Part shown: positions 8,796 through 9,908 of the stretch, piece by piece
How the letters are laid out: each line of letters starts with the position of its first letter
Numbering within the stretch: position 1 is the first letter of the stretch
From: an uncultured Chitinophagaceae bacterium
Lineage (GTDB): Bacteria; Bacteroidota; Bacteroidia; Chitinophagales; Chitinophagaceae
Direction: 5' to 3'
NCBI GenBank assembly: GCA_946479005.1
Contig: CAMLEM010000038.1
Coordinates: forward strand, 1 to 9,908
Length of the DNA: 9,908 nucleotides
Notes under the pieces: model-generated
The model's database searches: none
Seen by the model: only the letters and a program-made list of their open reading frames with translations
What the model was told of the DNA's origin: nothing
Position numbers and translations under genes: made by a program

Positions 8796-9908
8796 CGAGT
8801 TTGTTTTTTCTTTTCCCGAAATAAAAAATTGTCCCGGCGATTAAAAAAGCGAGGGAGAAGACTGCCATCCAGACAAGATCAGTTGTCTTGTAAGAAAGGA
8901 GCACATGGTTTTTCCCAGCGGGAATTTCAACCGCCATAAATGTACCACTCACTTTTCGAACAGGAACGCGTCGCTTGTCCACGGAGGCCTGCCAGCGATG
9001 ATAGTAATTCTGTAAAATGACGAGATGGCCTGGCCGCTTGAAAGAGGTTTCAATCCGGATTTGAGATGGCTCGAACGAGCGGATAATGATGCTACCCTCT
9101 TCGGCAGGTGAAATGACGCTGTCTGCCGAAACCCTGGAATCTGCGAGAAATAATACCGGGTTACCCGTTACTGCATTCCGGAGAGGAAGATCTTCCCAGA
9201 AATCCTCCTGGCTGGCGAGATTGCTGGGAGTGATGATGTAATCCACTCTCCCGACTTTCTTATTATAAACGTTGAGACAGCCGATCTGCTCGAAGGTGGA
9301 CATTCCATCTGCTGAATTCTCCGCGATGCTCGCAGAAAGGTCAGGGATGGGGTACCCACGTGGCTGGGCGTCTAGAATGCGCTGCACCTCGGCAGGCTTG
9401 AAATTTCGAACGTAAGTAAGCGGCAACATCAGCTGGGCGGCAATGAACATCTCGGCGAAAACGAGCGGTAAAAGAAATCTTTCCAGGGATCGCTTTCGTA
9501 AAAGCAAATAGGCCAAACCGAGAATGAGCAAGGCAAAAATCGCGTTGAGGAAAAGAAGATCCATCGTCCCTAAACCATCCCTGGCTGATTTGAGGGCATC
9601 ACTGAGATTTCCGTTTGACCTGAATATTTCAGCGATCAGTTTCAGGGCCTGGCTTTTTACCAGGGCGAGCAGGAATGCGAGCGCGGTGATCGAAAGCAAC
9701 ACGTAACTGATCCACCGGAATTTTTTCTCATCTTCAACGCCTCCGTTGATATATCGATGGATCGCGAACCCCGCGAAGATCTGCGCGATGAACAGGTAGA
9801 AGAGCTTCGCATTGGCCGGGTGACGGAATGAATCCATCAGCGGGATATAATCATAAGCGAACTCCCGGAGCGGCGTGTGTTTTCCCAGGCTGAAAATGAA
9901 GAAGAACA
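8785..9908 (-). CDS. YfhO-family multispanning membrane protein, C-terminal part (5' truncated by window edge)
   Basis: This is the C-terminal 373 or so residues of a bacterial YfhO-type membrane protein. The frame stays open to the right edge: codons before the ATG at 9837 read FFFIFSLGKHTPLREFAYDY, then IPLMDSFRHPAN, the family's conserved LGk.TPl...y..lP....fR.P block, so that ATG is internal and several hundred N-terminal residues are missing. Counting from it, predicted membrane helices lie at about 11-30, 42-60, 93-113 and 120-140. An extracytoplasmic domain of about 170 residues follows, with the characteristic YYHRWQASVDKRRVPV and MAVEIPAGKNHVLLSY motifs, then a last helix at 321-340 and a basic tail RKNK. 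YfhO proteins belong to the GT-C-like polytopic group; Bacillus members are implicated in glycosylation of cell-envelope polymers. The substrate in Bacteroidota is unknown. It is the first gene of a likely two-gene unit with the overlapping methyltransferase. Confidence 0.85.
   Translation of the reverse strand, partial: FFFIFSLGKHTPLREFAYDYIPLMDSFRHPANAKLFYLFIAQIFAGFAIHRYINGGVEDEKKFRWISYVLLSITALAFLLALVKSQALKLIAEIFRSNGNLSDALKSARDGLGTMDLLFLNAIFALLILGLAYLLLRKRSLERFLLPLVFAEMFIAAQLMLPLTYVRNFKPAEVQRILDAQPRGYPIPDLSASIAENSADGMSTFEQIGCLNVYNKKVGRVDYIITPSNLASQEDFWEDLPLRNAVTGNPVLFLADSRVSADSVISPAEEGSIIIRSFEPSQIRIETSFKRPGHLVILQNYYHRWQASVDKRRVPVRKVSGTFMAVEIPAGKNHVLLSYKTTDLVWMAVFSLAFLIAGTIFYFGKRKNKLVES

Noticed and set aside
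9835..9837. ATG at 9837 as the start of the YfhO-family gene
   Set aside because: The frame continues to the window edge and encodes the conserved LGKHTPL block before this Met.

Overview
The window looks like chromosomal DNA from a Bacteroidota bacterium, most likely Chitinophagaceae or a relative, with balanced base composition. The evidence is a PorV-like/PorU-like type IX secretion (T9SS) gene pair, A-rich leaders without clear Shine-Dalgarno sites, a TAnnTTTG-like promoter element, and an HscA protein with the N-terminal extension I recall from this phylum. I see no mobile element, RNA gene, CRISPR array or sequence repeat, and no gene-free stretch longer than 80 bases. Taxonomy and family names come from reading protein motifs, not from database searches.

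Left part (1-6214, + strand): the 3' part of a PorV/PorQ-type outer-membrane barrel gene (porV2-like) is followed after 28 bases by a 1705-residue gingipain-fold (peptidase C25) protein (porU2-like). The second protein has a signal peptide, a His/Cys dyad, several beta-sandwich modules and a FlgD/T9SS-type C-terminal domain. A strong intrinsic terminator closes the pair. By analogy with PorU/PorV, the two proteins should act together at the outer membrane on T9SS cargo, but the role of the '2' paralogues is not established.

Middle (6215-8102, + strand): a single hscA-type Hsp70 gene, the specialised chaperone for Fe-S cluster transfer. A candidate promoter lies so close to its ATG that the mRNA would be nearly leaderless. 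No isc, suf or hscB gene lies next to it here.

Right part (8103-9908, - strand): a YfhO-family membrane protein, whose N-terminal part is off the right edge, overlaps by 11 bases a class I SAM-dependent methyltransferase that appears to start with TTG. Both likely belong to envelope glycan or lipid modification. The methyltransferase and hscA converge with directly abutting stop codons (TGATCA).

No clearly undescribed system is visible. The best candidate for follow-up is the oversized PorU2-like protease with its dedicated PorV-like barrel.
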